Source: Flavobacterium acetivorans (GTDB lineage Bacteria > Bacteroidota > Bacteroidia > Flavobacteriales > Flavobacteriaceae). Taken from it: a stretch of DNA of 64,000 nt. Under the pieces are notes generated by a model. That model saw only the letters and a list, made by a program, of their open reading frames with translations. It was not told the DNA's origin and ran no database searches. The DNA lies in the NCBI RefSeq assembly GCF_020911885.1, contig NZ_CP087132.1, positions 1,550,001 to 1,614,000 on the forward strand, read 5' to 3'. Position numbers and translations under genes: made by a program. This document shows, in pieces, positions 37,141 to 45,792 of this stretch. Numbering within the stretch: position 1 is the stretch's first letter; every line of letters begins with the position of its first letter.

Positions 37141-38031
37141 ATGAATGTTAAAAAAATTTTAATAGCTATTGTGTCTATTGCCGGGAGTTGTAGCTCTTTT
37201 GCACAATCGAATTTGCTTAATGCAAGAATTCCGGAGGAAATAGGACTAAAAACAGATGCGCAACTCATTTCAGATAATGATAAGCCATTAGCTTACGGTT
37301 ATGTACATGACAGAGATGTTCTAATGGGCAAAATGACATGGGAGATTATTGATTTGAACGAGAAGATCAATTTTGCTTTGTATTTTCCAGTTGATACAGC
37401 CAATATAGGACCTGATAGACGTTCTTTGTATGATGTTTTGACAAAAGCCATAAAAAGAGGTGAAATTAGTGAGGTGTATTCGGATAGCTATTTTAATACA
37501 AAAAAATCATTCAAAGACATTCAAGCGGCATTGAGCCGTATTGATACTACTGATGCCGGTAGAGAACAAATTAATGCTGGAATGAGCTTGTCTCCAGAGT
37601 ATATTTTGAGATCTGATTTAACGGCTCAAGATGTTACCCAATATAAAATTAAAGGGTATTGGTATTTTGACAAAAGACAGAGTGAATTGAAATATCGTTT
37701 GCTTGGAATTTGTCCTGTTACTCCGGATGTATATACGATGAATGAGGAGGAAAAGGATTATGTTGAATTGTTTTGGATCTTTTTCCCATCTGCAAGAGAT
37801 GTTTTGCATGAAGCAAAAGCTTTCAATAATAAAAATTCAGCGATGCCAATTTCGTTTGATCAAATTTTGAATTCGAGGCGTTTTAATAGTGTTATTTATA
37901 AAGAAGAAAACGTTTATGGAGATCGCGCCATAGATGAGTACATGAAAGATAATGCGCAAAATCAATTGCTGGAATCAGAAAGAGTGAAAGAGAAAATTCG
38001 CAATTTTGAACAAGATATGTGGAATTACTAG
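37141..38031 (+). CDS. gldN: T9SS periplasmic ring protein GldN
   Basis: GldN forms the periplasmic ring with GldK. The 296-residue protein has a signal peptide (residues 1-21, SSFAQ) and the family motifs VLMGKMTWEIIDLNEKIN and IKGYWYFDKRQSEL, followed by RLLGICPV and ELFWIFFPSARD. It ends the gldKLMN operon 20 bases before a strong terminator. No PorT/SprA genes are in the window. Confidence 0.95.
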   Translation: MNVKKILIAIVSIAGSCSSFAQSNLLNARIPEEIGLKTDAQLISDNDKPLAYGYVHDRDVLMGKMTWEIIDLNEKINFALYFPVDTANIGPDRRSLYDVLTKAIKRGEISEVYSDSYFNTKKSFKDIQAALSRIDTTDAGREQINAGMSLSPEYILRSDLTAQDVTQYKIKGYWYFDKRQSELKYRLLGICPVTPDVYTMNEEEKDYVELFWIFFPSARDVLHEAKAFNNKNSAMPISFDQILNSRRFNSVIYKEENVYGDRAIDEYMKDNAQNQLLESERVKEKIRNFEQDMWNY

Positions 38032-38050
38032 ATTTCATTTTCTAATAGAT

Positions 38051-38083
38051 AAAACTCTTACCGTCATGGTAAGAGTTTTTTTG
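38051..38083 (+). terminator. Terminator after gldN
   Basis: The perfect 12-bp stem AAAACTCTTACC / GGTAAGAGTTTT has a 5-base loop and a T-tract. Confidence 0.93.
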
Positions 38084-38095
38084 TTTTAATCGGCT

Positions 38096-38103
38096 TATCT
38101 TTG
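38096..38103 (+). promoter_or_regulatory. Candidate -7 box of the FAD oxidoreductase
   Basis: TATCTTTG matches TAnnTTTG, 28 bases before ATG 38132 and just after the gldN terminator. Confidence 0.4.
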
Positions 38104-38131
38104 AGCAGTTTTTTAAAAGTAAGTATTTCAT

Positions 38132-39184
38132 ATGATTGATTATTTAATAGTGGGTTCTGGTCTTGCAGGGATTTCCTTTTCTGAAATGGCTTTAGGTCAC
38201 AATAAATCCATTTTAGTTTTGGATAATAATTCGCAGAATTCTTCAAAAATTGCAGGCGGCTTGTATAATCCTGTTATTTTAAAAAGGTTTAGTGAGGTTT
38301 GGAAGGCGCAAGAACAATTGGTTTTAATGAAAGAGTTTTATGGTGTTTTAGAAGAAAAACTCCAAATGAAAGTCGATTTTAAAATGCCAATTTTGCGAAA
38401 ATTTTTTTCAATAGAAGAACAGAATAATTGGTTCTCTGCATCGGATAAAGATACTTTAGCGCCATTCTTGTCTCCAGACTTAATTTCGAAAAAATATGCA
38501 GGGATTGATTCTCCCTATTCTTATGGAGAGGTATTGCATACCGGTTATGTTGATACAGCTTTACTACTATCTAAGTATCAGGACTATTTAATAAAAAACA
38601 ATTGGTTTCGGGAGGAAGCGTTTGATTATACGCTTTTACAAGTCGAACAGGATAGTGTGCGATATAAAGATGTAGAAGCTAAGCATATCATATTTGCTGA
38701 GGGTTTTGGCTTGCATGCTAATCCTTATTTTAATCATTTGCCTTTGGATGGAACGAAAGGGGAGCTTTTTATCATTAAAGCACCTGAATTAGTTTTGGAT
38801 GTTATTGTGAATACCAGTGTTTTTATTTTGCCGTTAGGGAATGATTTGTTCAAAGTAGGTGCCACTTATAATTGGAAAGATAAAACAGATTTGCCTACCG
38901 TGGAAGGGAAGGTGGAATTGATAGAGAGAATCAACGAAATTTTAAATTGTAAATTTGAAATTGTGGAACATTTTGCCGGAGTTCGTCCCACGGTCAAAGA
39001 CAGGCGTCCACTAGTAGGAACACATCCGGATTATAGTTCTGTACATATTCTTAATGGTTTAGGCACAAGAGGAGTTATGCTTGGGCCGGCTATGGCTAAA
39101 GCGCTGTTTGATCATGTTGAAAATAAATTGCCTTTAGATTCAGCAATTGATATCAAAAGGTTTAGACCTAAAAATCAGAAATAA
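38132..39184 (+). CDS. FAD-dependent oxidoreductase, DAO family
   Basis: A 350-residue flavoprotein with the N-terminal dinucleotide-binding motif GSGLAG (residues 8-13), the GGLYNPVILKRF segment of the D-amino-acid-oxidase superfamily, and a C-terminal FAD contact region (GVRPTVKDRRPLVGTHP then HILNGLGTRGVMLGP). No membrane segment is seen. The substrate is unknown; glycine/sarcosine oxidases and MnmC-like oxidases share this fold. It is a single gene between the gldN terminator and the convergent DUF983 gene, with only 4 bases between the two stops. Confidence 0.88.
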   Translation: MIDYLIVGSGLAGISFSEMALGHNKSILVLDNNSQNSSKIAGGLYNPVILKRFSEVWKAQEQLVLMKEFYGVLEEKLQMKVDFKMPILRKFFSIEEQNNWFSASDKDTLAPFLSPDLISKKYAGIDSPYSYGEVLHTGYVDTALLLSKYQDYLIKNNWFREEAFDYTLLQVEQDSVRYKDVEAKHIIFAEGFGLHANPYFNHLPLDGTKGELFIIKAPELVLDVIVNTSVFILPLGNDLFKVGATYNWKDKTDLPTVEGKVELIERINEILNCKFEIVEHFAGVRPTVKDRRPLVGTHPDYSSVHILNGLGTRGVMLGPAMAKALFDHVENKLPLDSAIDIKRFRPKNQK

Positions 39185-39188
39185 GTAA

Positions 39189-39569
39189 TTATTTCTTAAA
39201 GTTTGGATCGTAAGAAACAAACATATTGATATAAATATTTCGTGATCCACGAAGTACATAAGGATATAAAATAACCAGGGATGCAATGATTGCAATAAAA
39301 GCCGTTTTTAAAGAGGAATTTAAGATCACATAGGAAATAATAAAAGCAGCTATACCAAGTGCTACATTCAGTCCATAACTGACATACATGGCGCCATAAA
39401 AGAAAGAAGGTTCAATTTGGTATTTTAAACCACAGTGACTGCAATTTTCATGCATTTTTAAAGTATTCATTAAATGAAATGGATTTTTATCTAAATACAT
39501 ACTCTCATTCTGACATTTAGGACAAGTTCCTGTTAAAATACTATATAGTTTGGATCCTTTTTTTAACAT
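39189..39569 (-). CDS. DUF983 membrane protein
   Basis: A 126-residue protein with a four-cysteine zinc-ribbon-like segment (CPKC and CSHC) in the N-terminal half, then two membrane helices (VSYGLNVALGIAAFIISYVI and AFIAIIASLVILYPYVL). This matches DUF983, whose function is unknown. ATG 39569 gives MLKKGSKLYSILTG; the longer reading to 39617 overlaps the promoter region of the divergent ABC-F gene. A perfect palindrome TGTAAATTTACA lies in the 73-base divergent gap. Confidence 0.86.
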   Translation of the reverse strand: MLKKGSKLYSILTGTCPKCQNESMYLDKNPFHLMNTLKMHENCSHCGLKYQIEPSFFYGAMYVSYGLNVALGIAAFIISYVILNSSLKTAFIAIIASLVILYPYVLRGSRNIYINMFVSYDPNFKK

Positions 39570-39602
39570 TTGCAAAAAAATTAATTTTTCCTTTTTTGGA
39601 GT

Positions 39603-39614
39603 TGTAAATTTACA
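39603..39614. promoter_or_regulatory. Palindrome TGTAAATTTACA in a divergent promoter region
   Basis: A perfect 12-base palindrome between the DUF983 and ABC-F starts. It resembles the GTGTcAAATTTACAC repeats near the Lrp gene, but TAAATTTA can also be read as a degenerate -7 box. Confidence 0.4.
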
Positions 39615-39642
39615 CATTCAAAAAGAAATAAAATAACAATAC

Positions 39643-41550
39643 ATGCTTAATATACATAATTTATCGGTTTCGTTTGGTGGCTCTTATTTATTTGAAGAAG
39701 TGACCTTTCGATTGGGTGCTGGAGACCGTGTAGGTCTTGTTGGAAAAAACGGAGCCGGAAAATCAACTATGCTTAAAATGTTGGCCAGAGATTTTGCTCC
39801 TGATTCGGGAGTTATTTCTCAAGAAAAAGACCTTCGAATGGGGTTTTTACGTCAGGATATTGATTTTGAACAGGGAAGAACTGTACTTGAAGAAGCCTAT
39901 GAAGCTTTTACTGAAATAAAAGTTGTAGAGAAAAAGTTAGAAGAAATTAATCATTTATTGGTCACCCGTACTGATTATGAAAGCGAAGAATACAGTCAGA
40001 TTATTGAAGACCTGTCTGATTATACTCATCGTTTTGAATTATTGGGCGGTTATAATTATGTAGGAGATACTGAAAAAATTCTACTTGGTTTAGGTTTCAA
40101 AAGAGAGGTTTTTAATAATCAAACCGAAACTTTCTCTGGAGGATGGAGAATGCGTATCGAGTTAGCCAAGCTTTTATTGCAGGCCAATGATGTTTTATTG
40201 CTGGATGAGCCTACGAATCACTTGGATATCGAAAGTATCATCTGGCTGGAGAGTTTTCTTCGAAATTATCCGGGAGTTGTTGTCATCGTATCGCACGATA
40301 AAATGTTTTTGGATAATGTGACCAATAGAACTATTGAGATTTCTCTTGGTAAAGCATACGATTTCAATAAACCTTATTCTCAATATTTAGAATTGCGTCA
40401 TGAAATTCGTGAGAAACAATTGGCCACCCAAAAGAATCAGGCCAAGAAAATAGAGGAAACAGAGAAGTTAATTGAGAAATTCCGTGCCAAGGCTTCCAAG
40501 GCTTCGATGGCGCAATCATTGATTAAAAAATTAGATAAAGTAGAGCGAATTGAAGTCGATGAAGACGATAATTCGGTGATGAATATTTCTTTTCCGGTAT
40601 CTAAAGAGCCAGGTAGAGTGGTAATAGAAGCCGAGAATGTTACCAAGGCTTATGGCGATAAAGTGATTCTGAAAGACATAGATCTATTAGTGGAACGCGG
40701 TAGTAAAATTGCTTTCGTGGGACAAAACGGTCAGGGGAAATCAACTTTTATTAAAGCCATCGTTAACGAATTCGAATATCAAGGAAATATAAAATTAGGA
40801 CATAATGTTCAGCTGGGTTATTTTGCCCAAAATCAGGCTGAATATCTCGATGGTGAAATCACCTTACTTCAAACCATGGAAGATGCGGCTATGGATACAA
40901 ATCGTTCCAAAGTACGTGACATGCTGGGATCATTTTTGTTTCGTGGCGACGATGTCGAAAAAAAGGTAAAAGTCCTTTCAGGAGGAGAAAGAAACCGTTT
41001 AGCATTGTGTAAATTGTTGTTGCAGCCTATCAATGTTTTGTTGATGGATGAGCCTACCAATCACTTGGATATTAAATCTAAGAATGTATTGAAAGCAGCA
41101 CTTCAAAAATTTGGAGGTACACTATTATTGGTTTCTCACGATAGGGATTTCTTGCAAGGGATGTCGAATATCGTTTACGAATTCAAAGATCAAAAAATCA
41201 AAGAATATTTAGGGGATATTAATTATTTCTTGGAACAGCGCAATCTTGAAAACATGCGTGAAGTTGAGAAAAAAGATGCTGTAAAGGCGGCAGCTCCCAA
41301 AGAAAGCAACAAAGCTTCTTATGAAGAGCAAAAGAAAGGCAAAGCATTACAGAATCGTTTGAGTAAAGTGGAAAGTCAAATCAAGCAATTGGAGAAAGAC
41401 ATCCAAAACGATGATAAAATGTTGGCTTCTAATTATGACAAACATATTGAAGATGCCAAGTTTTTTACGGCTTACAATAAAAAGAAAGCTGAATTAGATA
41501 AGCTACTTTCAGACTGGGAAATTGTTCAGGAAGAAATTGATAATTTGTAG
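39643..41550 (+). CDS. ABC-F family ATPase
   Basis: A 635-residue soluble protein with two ATP-binding cassettes and no membrane domain, the ABC-F layout (Uup/EttA-like), whose members act on ribosomes. The first cassette has GKNGAGKST (residues 34-42), FSGGWRMR and LLLDEPTNHLD; the second has GQNGQGKST, LSGGERNR and LLMDEPTNHLD. The linker between the cassettes is charged and helical (about 240-310), and the C-terminus is a coiled coil (residues 545-635), as in Uup. Whether it gives antibiotic protection cannot be told from sequence. Confidence 0.94.
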   Translation: MLNIHNLSVSFGGSYLFEEVTFRLGAGDRVGLVGKNGAGKSTMLKMLARDFAPDSGVISQEKDLRMGFLRQDIDFEQGRTVLEEAYEAFTEIKVVEKKLEEINHLLVTRTDYESEEYSQIIEDLSDYTHRFELLGGYNYVGDTEKILLGLGFKREVFNNQTETFSGGWRMRIELAKLLLQANDVLLLDEPTNHLDIESIIWLESFLRNYPGVVVIVSHDKMFLDNVTNRTIEISLGKAYDFNKPYSQYLELRHEIREKQLATQKNQAKKIEETEKLIEKFRAKASKASMAQSLIKKLDKVERIEVDEDDNSVMNISFPVSKEPGRVVIEAENVTKAYGDKVILKDIDLLVERGSKIAFVGQNGQGKSTFIKAIVNEFEYQGNIKLGHNVQLGYFAQNQAEYLDGEITLLQTMEDAAMDTNRSKVRDMLGSFLFRGDDVEKKVKVLSGGERNRLALCKLLLQPINVLLMDEPTNHLDIKSKNVLKAALQKFGGTLLLVSHDRDFLQGMSNIVYEFKDQKIKEYLGDINYFLEQRNLENMREVEKKDAVKAAAPKESNKASYEEQKKGKALQNRLSKVESQIKQLEKDIQNDDKMLASNYDKHIEDAKFFTAYNKKKAELDKLLSDWEIVQEEIDNL

Positions 41551-41579
41551 TTATTTTAACTTCGGTATTTATTGAAATA

Positions 41580-41613
41580 TAAAAAAAGAGTTCCTACATG
41601 GACTCTTTTTTTT
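41580..41613. terminator. Bidirectional terminator between ABC-F and App1-like genes
   Basis: AAAAAAAGAGTTCC and GGACTCTTTTTTTT form the hairpin between converging genes. Confidence 0.85.
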
Positions 41614-42577
41614 ATGAAATTAGCCCAATGGATTTTGAATGGGCTATGGCTTCGGTGCTATTTTTAAAATAACAAACAGCTACATTCAATGTCTCTAGAT
41701 TGTTTAAGGCTAGGAGTACCTTTTCTTTTTTACGTTTACCAGTTTGCCGAATATATATAGCTTTTACGGTCAATGGAAAAATTTTACTTATTGCTTCGTA
41801 TAAAAAAGGATCGTGCTGAGAGTCGTCACCAATTAAGACATATTTTAAATTAGGATAAAATTCTAAGATGTGTTTTATCTTTTCAAATTTATGATTGTGG
41901 CCGCCTCTGCCAGTCCAAAAAAAGTTAGTCAGGCTGGTTTTGATGTCTTTCAATAATAAAACGGCTTTGGGTAACTGATGAATTTCAGTAAATTTTACAA
42001 TAAATCGATAGAGATTCCATTCACTGCTAGAAACATAAAAAAAAGCGTTTTCTTCTTCTTGATTACTTCTCCCGGCCGAACTTAAAGCTTGATAATGTGT
42101 CACCACATCTTCAAAAATTTGACGCGAAGCAACATTTCTGAACAACAAATGATACATTTTTTTTACAGGATTTAAAGTGTAGGAAACCAAAAACGTATCA
42201 TCAATATCAGATATGATACCTAAATTCCCCACTTCGGGACGAATGTAACTTTCTTTGGTCGTTATAGTTTTGTTTTGATAAATGATGCTAACTTCATAAT
42301 CAATCCAGCCGTAATTATCTTGATTTAAAGGAATACAAAACTTAAAATAGCCGTCAACAAGAGTTTTGGTATGAATTTTTTGATTGTTGTGTTTTAGGTA
42401 AACATCGGCGTTAGCTTGGGTTTTGATCCGGAACATATTGATCGTCGAAGTAGCATTTTTAAAGTTTTTAGAAAGAAAATCGTAGTCTTCTCTTTTAGTA
42501 GGTTTAAATACATGACCCATCACAATTAGTTCTTGCTCATTGGCATAACCGCGATATAATTTTAAAATAGGCTTCAT
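41612..42577 (-). CDS. App1-family (DUF2183) phosphatidate phosphatase-like protein
   Basis: A 321-residue protein with the App1/DUF2183 catalytic domain, a HAD-like phosphatase. The nucleophile motif is SDIDDT (Asp124, Asp126, Asp127, Thr128) and the distal motif is LIGDDSQHD. The N-terminal ~115 residues form an Ig-like or beta-rich domain (GYFKFCIPL, EVSIIYQNKT). Yeast App1 removes phosphate from phosphatidate. The same activity is inferred here. It is divergent (66 bases) from a diacylglycerol-kinase-like gene. Its end lies inside the bidirectional terminator. Confidence 0.87.
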   Translation of the reverse strand: MKPILKLYRGYANEQELIVMGHVFKPTKREDYDFLSKNFKNATSTINMFRIKTQANADVYLKHNNQKIHTKTLVDGYFKFCIPLNQDNYGWIDYEVSIIYQNKTITTKESYIRPEVGNLGIISDIDDTFLVSYTLNPVKKMYHLLFRNVASRQIFEDVVTHYQALSSAGRSNQEEENAFFYVSSSEWNLYRFIVKFTEIHQLPKAVLLLKDIKTSLTNFFWTGRGGHNHKFEKIKHILEFYPNLKYVLIGDDSQHDPFLYEAISKIFPLTVKAIYIRQTGKRKKEKVLLALNNLETLNVAVCYFKNSTEAIAHSKSIGLIS

Positions 42578-42643
42578 ATTATGGAATAACTTTCGAAGTG
42601 TTCTTAAAATTAATTATTTTTAAGGAATAAAAGAAATAAAGCC

Positions 42644-43513
42644 TTGAGAAATAATGTGTTAATGATTGTAAATCCTGTTTCGGGCGGTCTCGATAAATCG
42701 GAATATATTAAGGAGACGGCTCTTTTTGCTGCTGGAGAGAATCTTAATTTTGTGCTTTATGAAACATCGGGTGAAGATGATATTTCTAAGATACGACGTT
42801 TGAATGAACGATTTACTCCCAAAAGAATTATTGTTGCTGGTGGTGATGGAACCTTAAAGATGGTTGTTGAAGCTGTAGAAAACCAAGATGTGATTTTAGG
42901 GATTTTACCCGCCGGATCCTCAAATGGACTAGCGGCCGAGTTGAATTTAGTCAAAACATTGGAGGAAAATCTAAAAATTGCTTTTGGGGATAATTATGCC
43001 GAAATGGATGTTGTAATCATTAACCAACAAAAAAGTTTGCATCTAAGTGATTTGGGACTGAATGCAAAACTTATAAAAAACTATGAAAAAAGCTCTATAC
43101 ATGGAAAATGGGGCTATGTTTTGCAAGCTTTTACTACTTTGATTGATGTTGATGAATTGTTTTTAGCTACAATTACAGCCAATAATCAAGTCGTGGAATG
43201 TCTGGTAAGGATGATTGTTATTGCAAACGCAAAAAAATATGGCACCGGCGTTGTGATTAATCCCGTGGGAGTAATGAACGATGGGAAATTCGAATTAATA
43301 ATTCTAAAAAATTTAGATTTGAAGGTTTTTGGTAAAATTATCACTGGCAATATGCCTGTTGATCTTCAGGATGTTGAAATTATTTCTACAGATCAGGCAA
43401 CGATTAAAACGAATGTTCCGGTGAGTTTTCAGATTGATGGAGAATATTGTGGCGCTGTAAATGAGCTCCAAGTAAGTATTTCACCTCATAAGTTAAAAGT
43501 AGCAATTGCTTGA
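42644..43513 (+). CDS. Diacylglycerol kinase family lipid kinase
   Basis: A 289-residue soluble lipid kinase of the DagK/YegS family, which uses ATP to phosphorylate lipids such as diacylglycerol or sphingoid bases. It shows INPVSGG (from residue 9), the nucleotide-binding AGGDGTLKMV (65-74), GILPAGSSNGLA, and the C-terminal FQIDGEY. The start is a TTG at 42644, which supplies the first beta strand (NNVLMIVNP). GTG 42656 and ATG 42662 are internal alternatives that would shorten the strand. Confidence 0.9.
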   Translation: MRNNVLMIVNPVSGGLDKSEYIKETALFAAGENLNFVLYETSGEDDISKIRRLNERFTPKRIIVAGGDGTLKMVVEAVENQDVILGILPAGSSNGLAAELNLVKTLEENLKIAFGDNYAEMDVVIINQQKSLHLSDLGLNAKLIKNYEKSSIHGKWGYVLQAFTTLIDVDELFLATITANNQVVECLVRMIVIANAKKYGTGVVINPVGVMNDGKFELIILKNLDLKVFGKIITGNMPVDLQDVEIISTDQATIKTNVPVSFQIDGEYCGAVNELQVSISPHKLKVAIA

Positions 43514-43522
43514 ATTTAGCAA

Positions 43523-44671
43523 TTATTTAAAAGGATTGCGTTCCTGCCATTCCATTTTTGGTTCAAAATAACGGAAAGTTTTAGAAACAAATAAATTGAT
43601 AAAGGGATTACTGTGTTTCATCAGTCCAAACATTTCTATGGGTTGGGCACCCACAGAGCTTTTGATTTCTAATGCAGTTCTGGCAAAGATGATCTGTTTG
43701 TGCCTTTTTTTTATGGAGTAGCCAATCATGTCATAAAGCATGTTTAGATAGAGCATTTTTTCTCGTTGAAATTGATCGTCATATCCCAGAAAATAGGTGT
43801 CAAAGTCATTGCCGTTTTTTATCAAAGTGTTGAAACCGATTAGTTTTTCTTCGATAAAATAACCGTAAAAAAGGAATTTGTCTTTTAGTGATTTTTTGAA
43901 AATTTCGAAATGATTTTCGGGTAAATAAAAAGTATTGAACGGTGCATTTTTAGCCACATTCATGTATAGTTCGTATATCCGTTTATTGTGAATTTTGATT
44001 TCTTCAAGCGATAATTTTCTTTTCGAAATCCCTTCGCCTTTTTTTCTTGCTCTTTTGTATTGGTCGCGGTACTTCTTGCTTTTACTGCCCACATAGTCAT
44101 CAAATACTTGCCAAGAATCCCTTATTTTGAAAACCATATTGGGCTGGGTAGAAAACTGAAAAAAAGATTGGTACTCAGGAATTTTGAAATGCTCTATGTC
44201 TGATTCTAAGTAATCTTTAAAAATAGTGAGATGTACATTAGTTCCTTTTTTGATGAAAATATGCTTTAGTTCATCGGCTGCATTTTTCAATAGAATTAAT
44301 CCTTCCTTAATGGGAAGTTTTGGGCTGAAGCAATAACCATTCTGTCCCGTTAGCATATTGTTGCCAAGGATTAAAACTTTAGAACTGAAATTTTTAAAAA
44401 CAAAATTTCTAATATGTGTTTTTATACAATGATCGCGCTCGCCAAAAGAGCTGATCTCGCTTAAATTGATGAATTGAGATGTTGCAATGCCTACTAGTTC
44501 ATCACCCATAAATAAACCGATGAAGTGGCAGCTTATGTTTTTTGGTGCAGAAATTTCTAGTACTGTCAGATAATCCTTAGTAAGAAAAATGTTTTCATTG
44601 GCCAAGGAATCCCAATTGAATGGTAAATTTTGGACAGAAGAATAAATTTTGAAGGAAAAATCAGGGCTCAA
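43523..44671 (-). CDS. GNAT/FemAB-like acyltransferase
   Basis: A 382-residue protein that looks like two tandem GNAT-like domains, as in FemAB-type peptidoglycan or peptidogalycan transferases (PF04339-like). Supporting segments are SKSKKYRDQYKRARKKGEGI, the second-domain LIGFNTLIKNGNDFDTYFLGYD, and ARTALEIKSSVGAQPIEM. No signal peptide or membrane helix is seen. The acyl acceptor is unknown. It converges on the lipid kinase gene (9 bases between the stops). Confidence 0.72.
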   Translation of the reverse strand: MSPDFSFKIYSSVQNLPFNWDSLANENIFLTKDYLTVLEISAPKNISCHFIGLFMGDELVGIATSQFINLSEISSFGERDHCIKTHIRNFVFKNFSSKVLILGNNMLTGQNGYCFSPKLPIKEGLILLKNAADELKHIFIKKGTNVHLTIFKDYLESDIEHFKIPEYQSFFQFSTQPNMVFKIRDSWQVFDDYVGSKSKKYRDQYKRARKKGEGISKRKLSLEEIKIHNKRIYELYMNVAKNAPFNTFYLPENHFEIFKKSLKDKFLFYGYFIEEKLIGFNTLIKNGNDFDTYFLGYDDQFQREKMLYLNMLYDMIGYSIKKRHKQIIFARTALEIKSSVGAQPIEMFGLMKHSNPFINLFVSKTFRYFEPKMEWQERNPFK

Positions 44672-44764
44672 TTGAAAAACTATTTATGTTTGTCTAAAGT
44701 AGTATATAAAGTTAAATGAGAAAGCAATTAAGGATATTTTTAACTAATTTTAATCAAAAAAAAG

Positions 44765-45043
44765 ATGGACACTTATAACGAGAATTCAGCACAGCCTTTT
44801 TTGAAAGATTTAGCCGATTGGAGATTTAACAATAATGGGATCGAGAAGAAATTTGTTTTCAAAAATTTTAATCAGGCTTTGGGTTTTATAGTTCAAGTTG
44901 GGGTTTTGGCAGAGAAGCACAATCATCATCCTGAGCTGTTCAATGTGTATAATAGAGTAGATATTCGATTATCGACTCATGATGCTAACGGATTGACCGA
45001 TAGGGATTTTGATTTGGCGAAAGCCATAGAAAAAATAATGTAA
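44765..45043 (+). CDS. Pterin-4-alpha-carbinolamine dehydratase
   Basis: A 92-residue PCD/DCoH protein that dehydrates 4a-hydroxytetrahydrobiopterin and so recycles the cofactor of aromatic amino acid hydroxylases. The active-site signature is complete: [15 protein letters not shown] followed by [10 protein letters not shown]. Phenylalanine hydroxylase itself is not in the window. It converges with the Lrp gene (8 bases between stops). Confidence 0.95.
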   Translation: MDTYNENSAQPFLKDLADWRFNNNGIEKKFVFKNFNQALGFIVQVGVLAEKHNHHPELFNVYNRVDIRLSTHDANGLTDRDFDLAKAIEKIM

Positions 45044-45051
45044 TCAGTATT

Positions 45052-45525
45052 TTACAGTAAAGTAACATTTTTCTGGAATGCTGATCCAAAGGAGATGAAG
45101 GAATCAGTGCCGCCTACGCCTTCAATATTGTGTATTTTTTCGTAAAGAACTTTTCTGAATTCTTCGTTATTGGCAGCGACGATTTTTAGAAACAGAGCAT
45201 ATTTTCCAGAAACAAAATGACATTCCACCACTTCAGGGATTTCTTTTAGTTTTTCGGCAATCGAATAGGCAAAACGCGCTTCTTTGGTTGTAACTCCTGT
45301 ATAAGTAATGGTTTCGTAGCCTATTTCTTTGGCATTTAGCATAACCGAAAAACCACTTATAATTCCGGCTTCTTGTAATTTTCGAACGCGTTGATGCACT
45401 AATGAATTCGAGATTTTTAATTCTTTTGCAATTTCTGAATAGGCAATGCGACCATCAGTACTTAGCATTGCGATGATTTGTTGGTTGATGAAATCAATAT
45501 TTTCGTTGTGGCTGTTTTTATTCAT
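45052..45525 (-). CDS. Lrp/AsnC family transcriptional regulator
   Basis: A 157-residue Lrp/AsnC regulator. The N-terminal helix-turn-helix is IAMLSTDGRIAYSEIAKELK with SNSLVHQRVRKLQEAGII; the C-terminal RAM/ligand-binding domain has ETITYTGVTTKEA and EVVECHFVSGKYALFLKI. Such proteins sense amino acids and often control neighbouring genes. It is divergent from the DUF1338 gene across 267 bases that hold three related GTGT...TACAC-like repeats, so it may control that gene. Confidence 0.94.
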   Translation of the reverse strand: MNKNSHNENIDFINQQIIAMLSTDGRIAYSEIAKELKISNSLVHQRVRKLQEAGIISGFSVMLNAKEIGYETITYTGVTTKEARFAYSIAEKLKEIPEVVECHFVSGKYALFLKIVAANNEEFRKVLYEKIHNIEGVGGTDSFISFGSAFQKNVTLL

Positions 45526-45670
45526 GATTTTTTTGATGGAGATTAAATTTTTTGACTTAATGATGCATTAATTATTAAGATTAAAAGTATGTTTTGATGG
45601 CCTAAAAAGAGCCTTTGAAAATCATTAAAAATAATTTTGACCATAAATCAGTGAAACTAGGATTGATTTT

Positions 45671-45775
45671 GTGTCAAATTTACACATACTAAGTGTTATA
45701 ATGTCATAAAATTTAAAATTTAGAGTATATAGTGTAAATATAATTACATACAAGCTAGATTTGTGTCATATTTAC
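45671..45775. promoter_or_regulatory. Three phased inverted repeats, candidate Lrp operators
   Basis: Related near-palindromes occur at 45671-45685 (GTGTCAAATTTACAC), 45732-45749 (GTGTAAATATAATTACAT) and 45763-45775 (GTGTCATATTTAC). Start-to-start distances are 61 and 31 bases, about six and three helical turns. The second overlaps the expected -33 region and the third the start region of the DUF1338 promoter. Confidence 0.5.
45756..45763 (+). promoter_or_regulatory. Candidate -7 box of the DUF1338 gene
   Basis: TAGATTTG matches TAnnTTTG, 30 bases before ATG 45793, and is bracketed by two of the candidate operators. Confidence 0.45.
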
Positions 45776-45792
45776 TAATTAATATTAGCGTT

